Source of the DNA: Pseudovirgaria hyperparasitica
Lineage: Eukaryota; Ascomycota; Dothideomycetes; Acrospermales; Acrospermaceae
Direction of reading: 5' to 3'
Length of the DNA stretch: 64,000 bases
NCBI RefSeq assembly: GCF_010093815.1
Contig: NW_022985560.1
Coordinates: forward strand, 989,501 to 1,053,500
Shown: one piece after another, positions 46,335 through 57,683 of the stretch
Numbering within the stretch: the first letter of the stretch is position 1
How the letters are laid out: every line of letters begins with the position of its first letter
The notes under the pieces: generated by a model
Told to the model about the DNA's origin: nothing
The model's database searches: none
The model's input: only the letters and a program-made list of their open reading frames with translations
Program-made: the position numbers and the translations under genes

Positions 46335-48262
46335 GTTGGGGGAATGGAGTGGTGTTGTGATGATGTTGGTTGTTCCGAGTATGGTGGGATGCAAGAGTAG
46401 TGAATACGTTGTGTTTGTATGTCTGTTTGTTTCTTTCTTCTTTTTCCTAGTAACCACGTTCACAATACAATCTCGAGCATCTATTCCCATATAAGAAACA
46501 CACATCTATAGTAGATACCCTTCCCAGCCTATCCGACCCTCTCCCCTATCCACAGTACCAACCATCAACGCCCCTTTTCTTCCCACCAACTAAACTACTA
46601 ACTCTCCGAATTCTCCCCTCTCCTACACTCTAACCACCACAACCCATCAGTACATCCAACAAAAAAGCCCCAAGTTCACCCCCTCAAACCTAAAATCCCA
46701 GCCCCCACGTCGTCATGGCAGTCAAGACTAGGATCCCATGCCATGCACAGCAGCCCGGCCCCGATTCCCCTCACTCTGCAGTGCTCATCCTAGTATCTTG
46801 ACACGTTATTCATCATCGTCCAAAGTTGATGACCCGGCAGACGTTTGTGGATACGGATCGATAATACGTACAGGGCTATGGTGTGGGGGATGGAGTGTGG
46901 GGTACATACATAGTACATGCTGCGGTGTCGGGCCTTTAGGTGGTACAGAGCCATGGCCCTGGGTCTGTTGTGCTCAGGTGATGCATTCTAGCTAGTGATG
47001 TTTAATTATCAGGACGGGTAGTGATGTATGTAAGTGCGGACGCAAGGACAGCATGGATGGATGAATGCATGAATGACTGGACGCCGTGGACGGGATATAT
47101 AGAAGCATAGAAAGACGGCACATCAAGAGCACCAAACGAGACCCGACACGTGAAACTTAAGGGGTCTCAGTATACAGAATCACGCACAACGTCCATCCCT
47201 GCCTTCCAATGGCGATTGTACAGGGAAGTGCGTCTGTGCACGAGACCACGGAACAGTGATGCCGAAGCTGGGATATATGGCATGCATCGACAAGATATAT
47301 TCATAAAATGTGCAAGTGTGCGTATGTGATGTCATGCAGCTCGAAAGGGGTAAAGGCTCGGAGTAAAGATTATTGGCATTCATGTGCATATATTGGAAAT
47401 GATAGGGGTGTCAAGGCTATATTTCAGGACGGCTAGAATGCCGCTGACCGGCGAGGAAGGCGCTGTGTGGTTGTATGTGATATAGGGCTTTTAGAGCTGT
47501 TTGGCGCAAGATTTCATAAGATAGCCCCAGACTATCAAGACTGTGGAATCAGTCAAGGAGATATCTACATACAGGGAATGAGAAGTCTTGTAATGTAAGA
47601 AGAGACACGGAATATTGACTTGGCGGAGAAAATTACTACAATCTTTTAGCGGAAAGCTTCCGTAGTTAGTAGTGTGTAATGTGTCCATGTCCCCGGAGTA
47701 TGGAGAGAAACACGGATGGATGAATATGGTCGCCGTCTCGAGGGATAACGGCTGGGCGATGCAAAGTATCATGGATGTATGTATATAGAGAAAACATCAG
47801 GCGATCCGGAGGAACAGTTGTCCATTTCTGCATGTTTGAATGAGAATATACGGCATTTGCAGGACTTTTCAATGATCGTGAATGGTTCTGGGAGATTTGA
47901 TATGGCCAGGGAATGGTGGCTATCCAGAGGGACAATTAGTCAGCATCGATCAGTTGCTTAATGTACGACCTGATACGTATCACGAAGGATACTCGATGGT
48001 TCGTTGATCCAAAGACTCGATCGAATTCACAAGCCAGGAGATGGCCTGACGGTTGGCCGAATCGCCGATGATACCAGCTGTAGGAGCAGAATATGTCACA
48101 TTCTTTCAGTAGCACCACTGCTTCCCACCGCTGCCGCTGGAAACAGACAGAAGACACTGAAAAGATATCTATAGTAATATCACATCACTGTCGACACTTC
48201 ATAGATCACACTTCACTACTAACGTCTCTAACTCCAAATCAAAACTCCACACACTCTGTACA
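46335..48262. other. intergenic within the cluster
   Basis: About 1.9 kb between cps/ks and the P450-1-like gene, presumably including the latter's promoter. No coding exon, repeat or GGPP synthase-like sequence was recognised. Confidence 0.5.
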
Positions 48263-50098
48263 ATGCTACCTCCACTAACCGAAGCCGTAGCCGGCCAAGT
48301 GCTGGTCAACAAACTCCTCCATGTCTCGCACAAACTCTCCATACCATCCCTTCTGATCGTGACAGTTCTCATTAGCACCGTCCTCATTCTCGCCATCAAG
48401 AATGTCCAGTCATCTCCGTACCCCCTACTCAATGGCAAGAAAGGCTTCGAGCTCCTGAACACACGACCTAAGAAGGAATTCATGGCCCATGCGTGGGACA
48501 TGATCTCCAGACAAATCAAGGCCGCCCCAGACGAGATCTTCCGCGTCATCGGCGAGGTGGGCGAGATCATCGTGCTTCCGCCCAAGTATGCACATGAGCT
48601 GCGTAATCATCGCGATCTTAGCTTCTCTCAGGCTGCATATCGTGTGAGTATAGCTCGGACGTTGGGCGATCTCTAGGGAAATGAGAGACGTTGATGACAC
48701 TGATGATGAGCAGTGGTACTATGGTCATCTCCCCGGCTTCGAAGGCTTCAGAGAGGGCACCACGGAGAGCCAGGTCATGAAGCTCGTCGCTCGACACCAG
48801 CTCACGCACCAGCTTACACTAGTTACCAAGCCTGTCTCCGAGGAGGCGGCTGCCGCACTGCGAGATATCTACACAGACGACAAAAGTAATGGCAAATTAC
48901 CCTAGCCCCTTAACTCCTTACACATTCAAGAGCTGAAACCATATACTAACCATTCATCAGACTGGCATGAAGTCGAGATCAAGCCAGCTAATCTACAGCT
49001 CATGGCGCGCATCACATCACGCATCTTCCTGGGCGAGGAGATGTGTCGCAACCCAGACTGGCTCCGCATCACCGCCACATACACCGTGCAAGTCTTCCGC
49101 GCCGTCGAAGAACTACGCTACTTCCCCACCTGGCTACGTGATGTTGTGCACTGGTTCCTTCCCCAGTGTACCGCAGCGCGCAGAATGGTGCAGGAGGCGC
49201 GCAGTCTCATCGAGCCGTTGCTGGAGACGAGGCGTTCGAAGAAGACAGCCGCGGCGCTCAAAGGCGAGAAGTGTGAGTATAATGATGCGATTGATTGGTT
49301 TGAGGGTCTGGCGCGGGAAAAGCAGCTGCAGTATGATCCTGCTACTGCGCAACTTTCGCTGTCGGTGGCGTCACTGTATAGTATGTCCAGGACTCTGACA
49401 TGCCTAAGCGTCGGTGCTGATGGTGGCATTCAGGTACGACGGACTGCTTTACACAGGCGCTCCTCGATATCGCCGCTCATTCAGAGTTGATCGAGCCACT
49501 ACGCGAGGAAATCGTGCAGGTGGTAGGGAAAGGCGGCTGGGTGAAACACTCGCTATACAACCTCAAACTGATGGACAGCGTCCTGAAAGAAAGCCAGCGT
49601 CTCAAGCCCATCGCCATGGGTAAGCCAGCTTGCAGCACACACTGCTCACACCACTGACAACGCACAACAGCAAGCATGCGACGATACACGACCAACGAAA
49701 TCACGCTCTCCGACGGCAACGTGCTGCCCAAGAACCGCTTCACCGTCGTCTCTGCAAACCAGCACTGGGACGCCGCATTCTACGAGAATCCCGAAGTCTT
49801 CGACGGCTACCGCTTCCTTCGCCGACGGCAGGAAGGGGACAAGACAAAGGAGAACCTGTCTCAGCTGGTCAGCACAACGCCTGATCACATGGGCTTTGGC
49901 TATGGCCTACATGCGTGTCCCGGCCGCGCGTTTGCCTCCGAGGAGATAAAGATTGTGCTTTGCCATGTGCTGATGAAATATGATATCAAGACTGTGCCTG
50001 GCTCGGACCTGACGCCGCGTCGGTTTGGGCTTAATATGACGGTTAATCCGACGGCCAAGGTTGCCATTCGGAGGAGAGATGATATTGCTATCATCTGA
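48263..50098 (+). CDS. P450-1: cytochrome P450, GA14 synthase type (P450-1/CYP68A)
   Basis: In Fusarium, P450-1 is multifunctional and converts ent-kaurenoic acid to GA14. Five exons: 48263-48643, 48714-48885, 48961-49380, 49434-49619, 49671-50098; 528 aa. N-terminal anchor IPSLLIVTVLISTVLILAI. Diagnostic blocks, matching my recollection of P450-1 nearly word for word: HLPGFEGFREGT, MKLVARHQLTHQLTLVT, LMARITSRIFLGEEMCRNP, FRAVEELRYFPTWLR, the ExxR segment LYNLKLMDSVLKESQRLKPI, ASMRRYTTNEITLSDG, and heme loop HMGFGYGLHACPGRAFASEE. The gene runs in tandem with cps/ks and converges on a second CYP68-like P450. Whether it performs all four steps cannot be read from sequence. Confidence 0.9.
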
Positions 50099-50609
50099 GA
50101 GATGGGCGTCGCAGGCGCCAGAATGGTAAAGTGATGTTTGATATGTGGACGCCTGAACCTTTTATGATTGAACGATAATATGGCTTTGATAGCCTCTCGA
50201 TGTGGTCTTTGGGATCTCTACTTAATATATCTTCCATATCACACTCTCTGCGTTATTAGTCCTTGGATGAAGCTTGTATGACAGACAGCTCAAGTCAAGC
50301 ACCGAATTATCCGTAAAGACTATTACAATCCTTGTCGCAATATGATTGCTTTCTCAGATATATTTTCCTCCGTGACATCCTCTGCCTGTTTCCCACGCTT
50401 TTGCACTTTCCCAGCTCATGAGCTTCCTTGGAATGACTGATAGTATGGTCAAGTACAAATAAGAAAAAATGATCATTTCTTGCTTTAGTATTGTCATTTC
50501 CTCCACCCAAATAAAACAAAAAAAAAGACTACAGTAGCATCGCCTAGACCTTCACAGATTCGCATGATTTTATTGAACTCACAAAACCCGCAAGCCGGGC
50601 CTGACTACC
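50099..50609. other. convergent intergenic region between two P450 genes
   Basis: About 510 bases; 3' flanks of both P450 genes. Poly-A-rich run near 50517-50526. No gene. Confidence 0.5.
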
Positions 50610-52398
50610 TTAAAGCAGCCCATCAAGCTCAATGTCCACACCAGCCCTCTTCCGAACCATAATCTGCGTCCATGGACTAGCCTTATTCGTCATCCCCTTC
50701 GTATCCGGAACAATCGTAGTATCCTCAGCAAGCTTCCACTCATACTTGGCAATGATATGACATAGCACTATCTTGATCGCATTAGCAGCGAATACCTTAC
50801 CAGGACATTCGTGCCGTCCCAGGCCGAAACTCAGATGATCGGCGCTCGTGCTGACGAGTTGCGCGGTGGCTTCGCACCCGGGCTGTTGGCGCAGATTGTA
50901 GAACCGCATGGCGTCATACTTTTCGGGCTCTGGGTATAGCTCCTCGTCCATCATGCGGATTGAATCAACGTTGAGACGACTGCCCTTTTTAATCAGGAGG
51001 CCGTTGGAGAGGGTGACGTCGTCGGTGGCGTAGCGGCGCAGGGTTACTATGAGGTCGTTGGTCAAATGAAGGTGCAGAAGGAGATCTTAGTCAGACTTAC
51101 GAATGCTGCTGGGCTTCCGACGCTGCGACTCTTTGATAGCGCTGTCAAGTCGTTTCATGTGGAACAACGAAGCCTTGTTCCACCCATGTGTGCGTAAGAC
51201 GGTAATTAGCTCGTCTCGGATCGAGGGGATAAATTCAGGATGCTGTGCCAGATCAAGCATGGTCTGTTGAACCAGATCAAACGAATTGTGGATCGCCAGA
51301 AGGGATAGTGTGAGCTGGAAAACACCATCATCGCACTCTGAGCCCGTTGCTGCGCGTTGTTCACTTGCCCATTCCAGTGCGTCTTCGAATTTTGGGTCAG
51401 GCTGACCCTTAGCACGAGCTTCCTCCTTTGCTTTCTGACGAGCTTCAACGAGTGGGCGGATCACATGACGCGCTTTCCTCTGTTGTTCGCGGAGTCTACG
51501 ACAGCTGGGAAGAAACCAGTGGACGATGGGCCGAAGTACCCTGGGAAACAGACGTAGCTGTGATGATCCAGTGTAGAAGATCGCTGTATAGCTCTTGGTT
51601 ATCTCGAGCCATTCTTCGTTCCGACAAAGTTGGGATCCCAGGAAGATACGTGAGGACATACGAGCAATGATGTCAAACACCGCTGCCTTGAGGTTCGTCT
51701 CATGCCATTCTGCACGGTCAGTACGATGTTGCCTCTGTTTATAAGGAGTCTCACCAGTTGAGGGTCCGAAGTTGATGTCCAGAGCATAAGCTGTCTCTTC
51801 AGAGACCGGCACAATTACGACACACAGATGTTGGGTTAACCACTTGCGTACCACCGATTGGACAAATTCGTCGTCCCTCCCAATGCAGTTAACAACCTCG
51901 AAGCCTGGGAGACTGGCATGATGGTCCTGCATGGTGTTAAGTCGTAGAAAATCTGCGCGAAATCTGAAAAGGAGACATACCTGCTTTAGAGCCTTCGTCA
52001 AGCTCAGGCGAGGATCATTCCGAATTTCGTCAGCAAAAGTCGACGGCAGTACGAGAATCTCCCCCCAATCAGTATACATGCGGAAGGGCTTGTATGGATA
52101 CAGATTCCGTGCTTCTGCAACAATTTCTAGACTGGATCTCATGAACCTCCTCTATCGATTAAGGTAATAATAAGTCATCGATCGCTGGCATTGACTGGAC
52201 AAAGCTACTCACCCTCGCCTTCTCAGTGGACACAAAGAACGGCTTTGCTGGGTTGACCAGTGAGACATCCTTAAGATGACTGTACTTTGACTTTGATATA
52301 ATGAAAGGGTAGCAGAACAAAGCAAGAGATAGTATTAGAAAGGTAGGGTCCACGAGGAGGAACATCATATTGTAGTATGCCTCCATTGCAAGACTCAT
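50610..52398 (-). CDS. cytochrome P450, CYP68-like (probably P450-2, GA4-forming 20-oxidase type)
   Basis: Five exons: 52398..52213, 52151..51981, 51926..51755, 51709..51101, 51046..50610; 524 aa. N-terminal anchor around LVDPTFLILSLALFCYPFII. ExxR segment KRLDSAIKESQRRKPSSI; heme loop LSFGLGRHECPGKVFAANAI. Three introns fall at the same places and phases as in the neighbouring P450-1-like gene (before SLPGFE, before EWHE, before LRRY), so the two are paralogues of the CYP68 family. In gibberellin clusters the second CYP68 enzyme is P450-2, which removes C-20 to give GA4; that role is inferred from context. A different hydroxylase is possible, because the segment FEVVNCIGRDDEFVQSVVRK is quite different from P450-1. 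Confidence 0.85.
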
Positions 52399-53327
52399 CT
52401 CATTTGCTTTTCAGACGATGAGACACTCGATGGAACAGACACTTCGGAATCCCAGTGGCGTTAGCCAGCTTAGATCTGTAATTCTAAAGACCATTGTCCT
52501 CTCCTCAAAGCCCTAAAGGGGGAATCGTCTATGCCGAGAATTTCGTACCAAACTACAGACCTGTCTTCCTCGTGAACCGTTTTGATCAGCTCATCATTAT
52601 TCCCACGTCATAGATAGCTATGAATCGGTGAGATCGTGATGCTTTCGATATACATCGATGGAGCGCGGCAGACCTCTTCGATCTGATCGTGTTCTTGCCA
52701 CTTGGTTGGAGCCGTGTGAAGGAAGACGTCTCGTCTCGAGACCAGGAAGCGGCTAGTTGTCCTCCGGGAAAAGTCACCCTTGCCCTTGCAGAAACATCTT
52801 CTGTAGCAGCTCGTGCGAACATTGGAGCAAACACATCATACCACTCGGCCCAGAAGTCCACGCCATCAAGTTCCGAAGTCTAAAACTGACTAGAAACGGA
52901 AGGCAGCCCGGGGGAGCACCATCAATGCCGGCGCTAAGCCGTATCAGGACTAGCACCACATCGCAGCGATGATCGTGGTCTGCTTGGCATTTTGCTAGCC
53001 TGATATAGTCTAGACCTGCTTTGGCTTACTACTTAGTCAGCCGCGCTTGTTTCATTACATGCATTCACGGAGCCCTCCGAATCCGTTTACAAAGAATAAA
53101 AAGTAGCTTTTAGCTACTAGATATAGGAGATTCAATAGATTAGAGTTAATAAAGTTAATCAGTTATTCTATCTAGTCTAGCTATACTCTAATTATATAAG
53201 TCTAATATTCAATAAGATCTGAGTAACAAGGATGACATAATAGAAATCCCATACGCTCTTCAGCGACACCATTTCGTGACTTCGTCGCATGTATGACATC
53301 TCCAGATCATGACGGAGAAATACCACG
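52399..53327. other. intergenic with AT-rich scrap (about 53.09-53.22 kb)
   Basis: About 930 bases. The part at 53090-53220 is AT-rich with no TG dinucleotide in a 120-bp run, like the RIP-degraded block at the end of the window. No gene recognised in the rest. Confidence 0.45.
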
Positions 53328-54890
53328 ATGGTTACAGTCATGCCAGATATCCGCGGCCTTGTACACAAGCTCTGCGAGCAACGCGGATTACCTTTGCTAG
53401 TCACGGACCTCATAGCTGGATGCCTCGACTACCGCGATCTGCTCAAGATCAACATCCTTTCGCGAGCTTTGAATGTTCATGCAAATGAGATCATCTACAG
53501 AGATATCGCCATTGATCTCTATGGCGCCGAACGGTCTGATGAAAGAGCCGCTTTGCTACTCCGCTCTCTACTCACGCGCGGAACAGCCGCCAATGCCGTC
53601 CGCACTCTGTCTCTGGCTGGCGACCCTTTGCTGCACTGGAGAAATACGCTTTCGCCGGTAGGAGGACATGAAAGCGTCGAAGCTCCGCTTCGCGGCAAGA
53701 CGCCTCCTGATATACTTGCTAATCTGAGCGACTTCACGCAAGAAGAGATTGGGCTATACGACAACGTCGCCACATTCTCCTCCGCGAGTCGGACTCTACC
53801 TCAGGCGCAGGTGTCTATATGGACACTTTGCCTTCACATCCTTCGTCTCACGCCTTCTATCCAGGACTCGAACATCAGCTCTGACTATTTCAGGGTGCCG
53901 GAGGTCCGTGACACCCTGCAAAAGATGGCTAGAGAGGGCTTTTTCCAAAAGCTTCAGAGGTGCAATCTGTGCTTGGACCTGCTATACGGAGAGCGTCGCC
54001 ACGCCAGCGTCGTAGAAGATTGGGATAATGCGTTGCTATTTCCATTCATGGCGCCGGCCATCAAGAGTGTTGCAGCAGTGATGAGTCTGAGGCCGGACGC
54101 CGTCCGCCACCTACGACCAGGCGGATCCTCAGTCACACGACTGGTTTTGTATCACTACCAGATTGGCGACTCCGATATGATTGCCTTGCTCGCGGCCACG
54201 CCTGGTTTACAGTACCTTGAGTACCACGCCGTGACCGACTACGCATGGCTTACTTCGTCCCGGAGGCAGGCGATATCGGAACATGCTGTGGGCCTCGATC
54301 CTCTATACGACGGACTGTGCCACGTGGCTCATAGCTTGAAAGAGCTGCACACATCGCACGACATCCAAGAGGACAGCATCCATTTTCAGAGGGGCTATGC
54401 TGCCGGCCATGAACCCCCTTTCCGCCTACGAAAGGAGTTGTCGAGTCTTGCACAATTGCACACCTTGACTATACCCTATGCGACGCTACTCGGCTGGACC
54501 CGCAAAGACTATGATTGGGATTGGAATGAGATCCTACCTTCATCTCTCCGCCACATCATCTTGAATGACAACCTAAGTGACAATTGTCTCGTCGATGGTT
54601 GGAAGGATGAGAGCTTGATGCCGGTCATTACAAAGCTTCTAGAGTGGCTGTCGGCTTTGCACGGGGAGGACGAGACTGCAGAATTTGGGCTACATTTGTT
54701 CCAGCTTGATTCCGACTTCAACGAGCCAGTGCAGCAGGAGTTGTCTCGAACTTGTCAAGGGCTTGGTGTGCCGTGCTCGATTCAGAAGATCCATCCGGAT
54801 CGCAACAGACCAGCACCCAGACCTCAGCTGGCAGGGGGTCGCGGGACAGGCAACGTAGGGAGAGGCCGCGGACGAGGACGCGGAGTGTAG
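53328..54890 (+). CDS. F-box-like protein with Arg-Gly-rich tail, 520 aa
   Basis: Single exon. The N-terminus (GLPLLVTDLIAGCLDYRDLLKINILSRALN) resembles a divergent F-box helix set in which the usual P-x-E is replaced; the stretch after it (VHANEIIYRDIAIDL) matches the fungal F-box follow-on pattern for LRR-type proteins. The middle has leucine-rich segments (AVRTLSLAGDPLLHW, VTRLVLYHYQIGD, LHTLTIPYATLLGW). The last about 30 residues are basic and Gly/Arg-rich (GGRGTGNVGRGRGRGRGV), a possible RNA- or methylase-binding tail that is unusual for an F-box protein. A second Met at 53340 is an alternative start. No enzyme motif. Confidence 0.65.
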   Translation: MVTVMPDIRGLVHKLCEQRGLPLLVTDLIAGCLDYRDLLKINILSRALNVHANEIIYRDIAIDLYGAERSDERAALLLRSLLTRGTAANAVRTLSLAGDPLLHWRNTLSPVGGHESVEAPLRGKTPPDILANLSDFTQEEIGLYDNVATFSSASRTLPQAQVSIWTLCLHILRLTPSIQDSNISSDYFRVPEVRDTLQKMAREGFFQKLQRCNLCLDLLYGERRHASVVEDWDNALLFPFMAPAIKSVAAVMSLRPDAVRHLRPGGSSVTRLVLYHYQIGDSDMIALLAATPGLQYLEYHAVTDYAWLTSSRRQAISEHAVGLDPLYDGLCHVAHSLKELHTSHDIQEDSIHFQRGYAAGHEPPFRLRKELSSLAQLHTLTIPYATLLGWTRKDYDWDWNEILPSSLRHIILNDNLSDNCLVDGWKDESLMPVITKLLEWLSALHGEDETAEFGLHLFQLDSDFNEPVQQELSRTCQGLGVPCSIQKIHPDRNRPAPRPQLAGGRGTGNVGRGRGRGRGV

Positions 54891-56126
54891 GCCTACCAGT
54901 TACAAGGCCGTTACTTCAAGAACACGACATTGGGAGAAAGAGGCTTTTCAGCACCTCGCACATACGGACGAGGGACTGCCAGTATACTGGCTTTGCGACT
55001 ATCTACTCGAGCACGATACGCTGGGCTTTGCGGCGCGGTCGTACGATTATCCACCATGTCAACTCTGACAACAGAATCGCTCCCAATATTGCGCTTGCCA
55101 TATGACCCACAAAGAGTCAAGCAATCTCTGAGTGCTCTATCTGCGCTGACGAAGACGACATAGAAACCAGTGTTGGCACACAAATATAGATTGCGGCAGA
55201 AGGACTCACGCATTAGCTCACTTGTTACTGTCGAGTTATCATCGTCTCTAACTATGTCGATAGAGAACTTGGCTGTATCGTTGAACGGCCGATCGAACGG
55301 GTGGCCGGAAAGCGGTCCGGCTGTAGGATCACCTTTGAAGTAGATCCGTGAGGTCTCTACGGTGCTTCTAGGCTCGTACGTCTCGAGTTCAATGACGCCT
55401 GGCACCGTGAATGGTTTGCAATGCCCGGATCAGAGCTGCTACAAAGTCACATGACAATCCTAGCACATTCTGGTTTGCCTGTTTGCCCGATTGTCTGAAC
55501 CCAACACGAACTTGCGAGCTGATTGTGTCGTGTTTAGGCAGAGTACACAGTACAGAATCGGCCCCTTTGGCTACACTGGAGCCTATATTTAAGTCCACGG
55601 CCGGGTCGGCCGGGCTGATCTATGTATAGTCTTGGTAAGGGTGATCTGTAGTTTTGACTATGATTCTCAGTGTGCCTTAGCCTTGTGACACGAGGGCTTG
55701 TCCCGGCACGACTCAGTCCTACTTTGTAAGCAATTTACGAAGTAAAGAAGACCTGAGTGAACTCAAAGATACCGTCTCTTTACTCCTTCCAGATTCAAAA
55801 CGATGAGAAGACCTTTATTATTCCTAACCTGCTGCCAATAGCTCAGCTATACTATAGCCTTAGCAGCCAATTTGCTTACAAAGATTCCATTTCGTGTGAG
55901 TAAACACAAAAGTATCTGAAACACTTGGCACAAGTAGCATTAATCTGTCCAAATCATATTGCTATTTAACAGTCTCTGAATAGCATCAGGTAATCAACAG
56001 ATGCATTTCGACAACTCTATAAATTCTCCAACTCGATTTACCAACACGTTGCGTCGCAATGGCGTGAGTCATATAGCAATGACGTTTCGCGCCTGATCAG
56101 TACACCTTTTGGAGAAGTGTTCGGTT
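54891..56126. other. intergenic with one unrecognised minus-strand frame
   Basis: A 164-codon minus frame lies at 54911-55405 (MPGVIELETYEPRS at its start, with SFCRNLYLCANTGFYVVFVS in the middle). I do not recognise it; its 5' end has no clear start or acceptor and it overlaps the F-box gene's 3' flank. It could be an exon of an unknown gene starting near 55.6 kb. The stretch 55630-56126 shows nothing. Confidence 0.25.
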
Positions 56127-57094
56127 CTATGTCCAGAAGCAATGCTCAAGGCCTTGTGATGGCTGGATCGAAGGCAATCCAGGCTTGTCACCTTGATTCC
56201 CGACTCTTGTAATCTGCAGCTTGTCAATAAAGACCTGGCAGCCCCACCGACCGTATCTAGATTCACAAGGATTCAGGATGCCTGTGTTGGTCACATCGTT
56301 CTTGTTGAGGATGCCATAAGTCGAGATCTTCCCTTGGCCGACGATAGACCTGTCCGGGTTGTTGACGAGGTATTGCTGTGTCGCGATAGGCTCAGCACAA
56401 CGCATATCATAGCGGTGTTCGCTCTGGTACGTCTGCTGACAACGGAAAATGGCCAGCTCGACTTCCTTGGCTACCTGCCAAAGATCAGCAACAGTACACC
56501 AAAAGCAGGTAAGCCTGAGGGCCATCTCGCACAGCATCTCGAGCGATGTCGAAGACGTGTGCACCTAATGACCCATCGAAGGGATATTCGATAAATTCTT
56601 AGCGCTGAGACACCATCAAACGATATCTCCGCAATTGTCGTTTCGATGCTGTTTAAGCTATTGCTAACAGGTGCCTTCCAAGGTTACGTACCCCTTCCTG
56701 GATGTAGTTCTGCACCTCTCCTGGATGCACAAGGTATGGTCTTCCTATTAAGCCGGATGAGAAGTAGACATCGCTACCGACAGCTAAGGCAGCCATGGCA
56801 GAAGGTGTTTGTCCCTCGGGTAAGCCCTTGTTCCGAGCATCGTCTCGCATCTCTTCGTACGCTTGCCTAGCTAGCGAAGGCAGCGCATTGCGGACGGTGT
56901 TTGCATCTTCGGCGAAGCGCTTGGCCGAGGACCAATGGAAATATCCTGCGTCGGTCTCATCTACCACATATTCAGGGAAGTTTCACGGCATTTGAGGACA
57001 TGTTGGACTCACCCTGCTTGATATCGAGTGTTGCAGATGCAAATCCCTGGATCAGGCAGAGGCAAAAGAGGAGGAAAATGCTTTTGAACTCCAT
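56127..57094 (-). CDS. secreted protein, possible deaminase-fold enzyme
   Basis: Three exons: 57094..57013, 56960..56692, 56564..56127; 262 aa. Introns: 52 bp (GTGAGT...GGTAG) and 127 bp (GTACGT...ATTAG), phases consistent. Signal peptide MEFKSIFLLFCLCLIQGFAS. Exon 2 reads SAKRFAEDANTVRNALPSLA, GQTPSAMAALAVGSDVYFSS and ends VQNYIQEG. Exon 3 contains RCQQTYQSEHRYDMRCAEPI and later NPCESRYGRWGCQVFIDKL. The C-A-E-P segment after an H, followed by a P-C...C pair about 45 residues on, resembles the zinc motifs (C/H-x-E and PC-x(n)-C) of the cytidine-deaminase fold, and the A-A-L-x-V-G-x-x-V-Y-F segment resembles its first strands. This assignment is from pattern only. The long second intron is the least sure part of the model. 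Confidence 0.55.
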
Positions 57095-57683
57095 TGAAGA
57101 TTTGGATAGATTGAGAATCTTGCGAGATTTGAATATGATAATCTATACATTTTCAACGTTGTTTCAAATGGTTATAAAAGGATTAAGGATCTTAAAGACC
57201 GAAAATAGGTCAGTCGTACATCACACCAGCCTTGACTGTCAAATATGTTGTAAGTCTACTGCTATATGCTCGACGTGGTTACCTGAAGGAACTGACCGGG
57301 TTCTCCTACCAGGGCCTCGACTGTTGTAGATGTTGGAACAACTCCGCCCCTTTCTTGGCAGGGGCTGCAATGTCAACTCGACCGGTGCAGATACCTCATC
57401 GACTGCTATGGCCCTCATCAGCTCAGGCCACCTCTGTTGCGCCGTACTATGATATAACGAGAAGCGAAAAGGCTGATGTGTGGGGGATACTTTTCTTAGG
57501 ACCAACCGAATCCTCAGGATTTCTGGCAAGGCGACCGGACGAGCCAATCGCGCGTAACACAATGTGCTTCTTCATCGACTGCTGCTCAGAGATGTTATAT
57601 GATGTGTAGAGGTATGCCATGACAGTTTTCCGCTTGCTCAATTTAGTTTCATCTGATTCTTCCTGTTACCATCAGGCTAGAAG
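57095..57683. other. divergent promoter region
   Basis: About 590 bases between the divergent deaminase-like and SGNH hydrolase genes. No coding region recognised. Confidence 0.45.

Noticed and set aside
45768-46505. 245-codon minus-strand frame opposite the 3' end of cps/ks
   Set aside because: Composition shadow; the plus strand encodes the conserved class I terpene synthase C-terminus.
50610-52398. Assigning this P450 to P450-3 (13-hydroxylase, CYP69)
   Set aside because: Shared intron positions with the P450-1-like neighbour place it in the CYP68 family, which favours P450-2; exact function still open.
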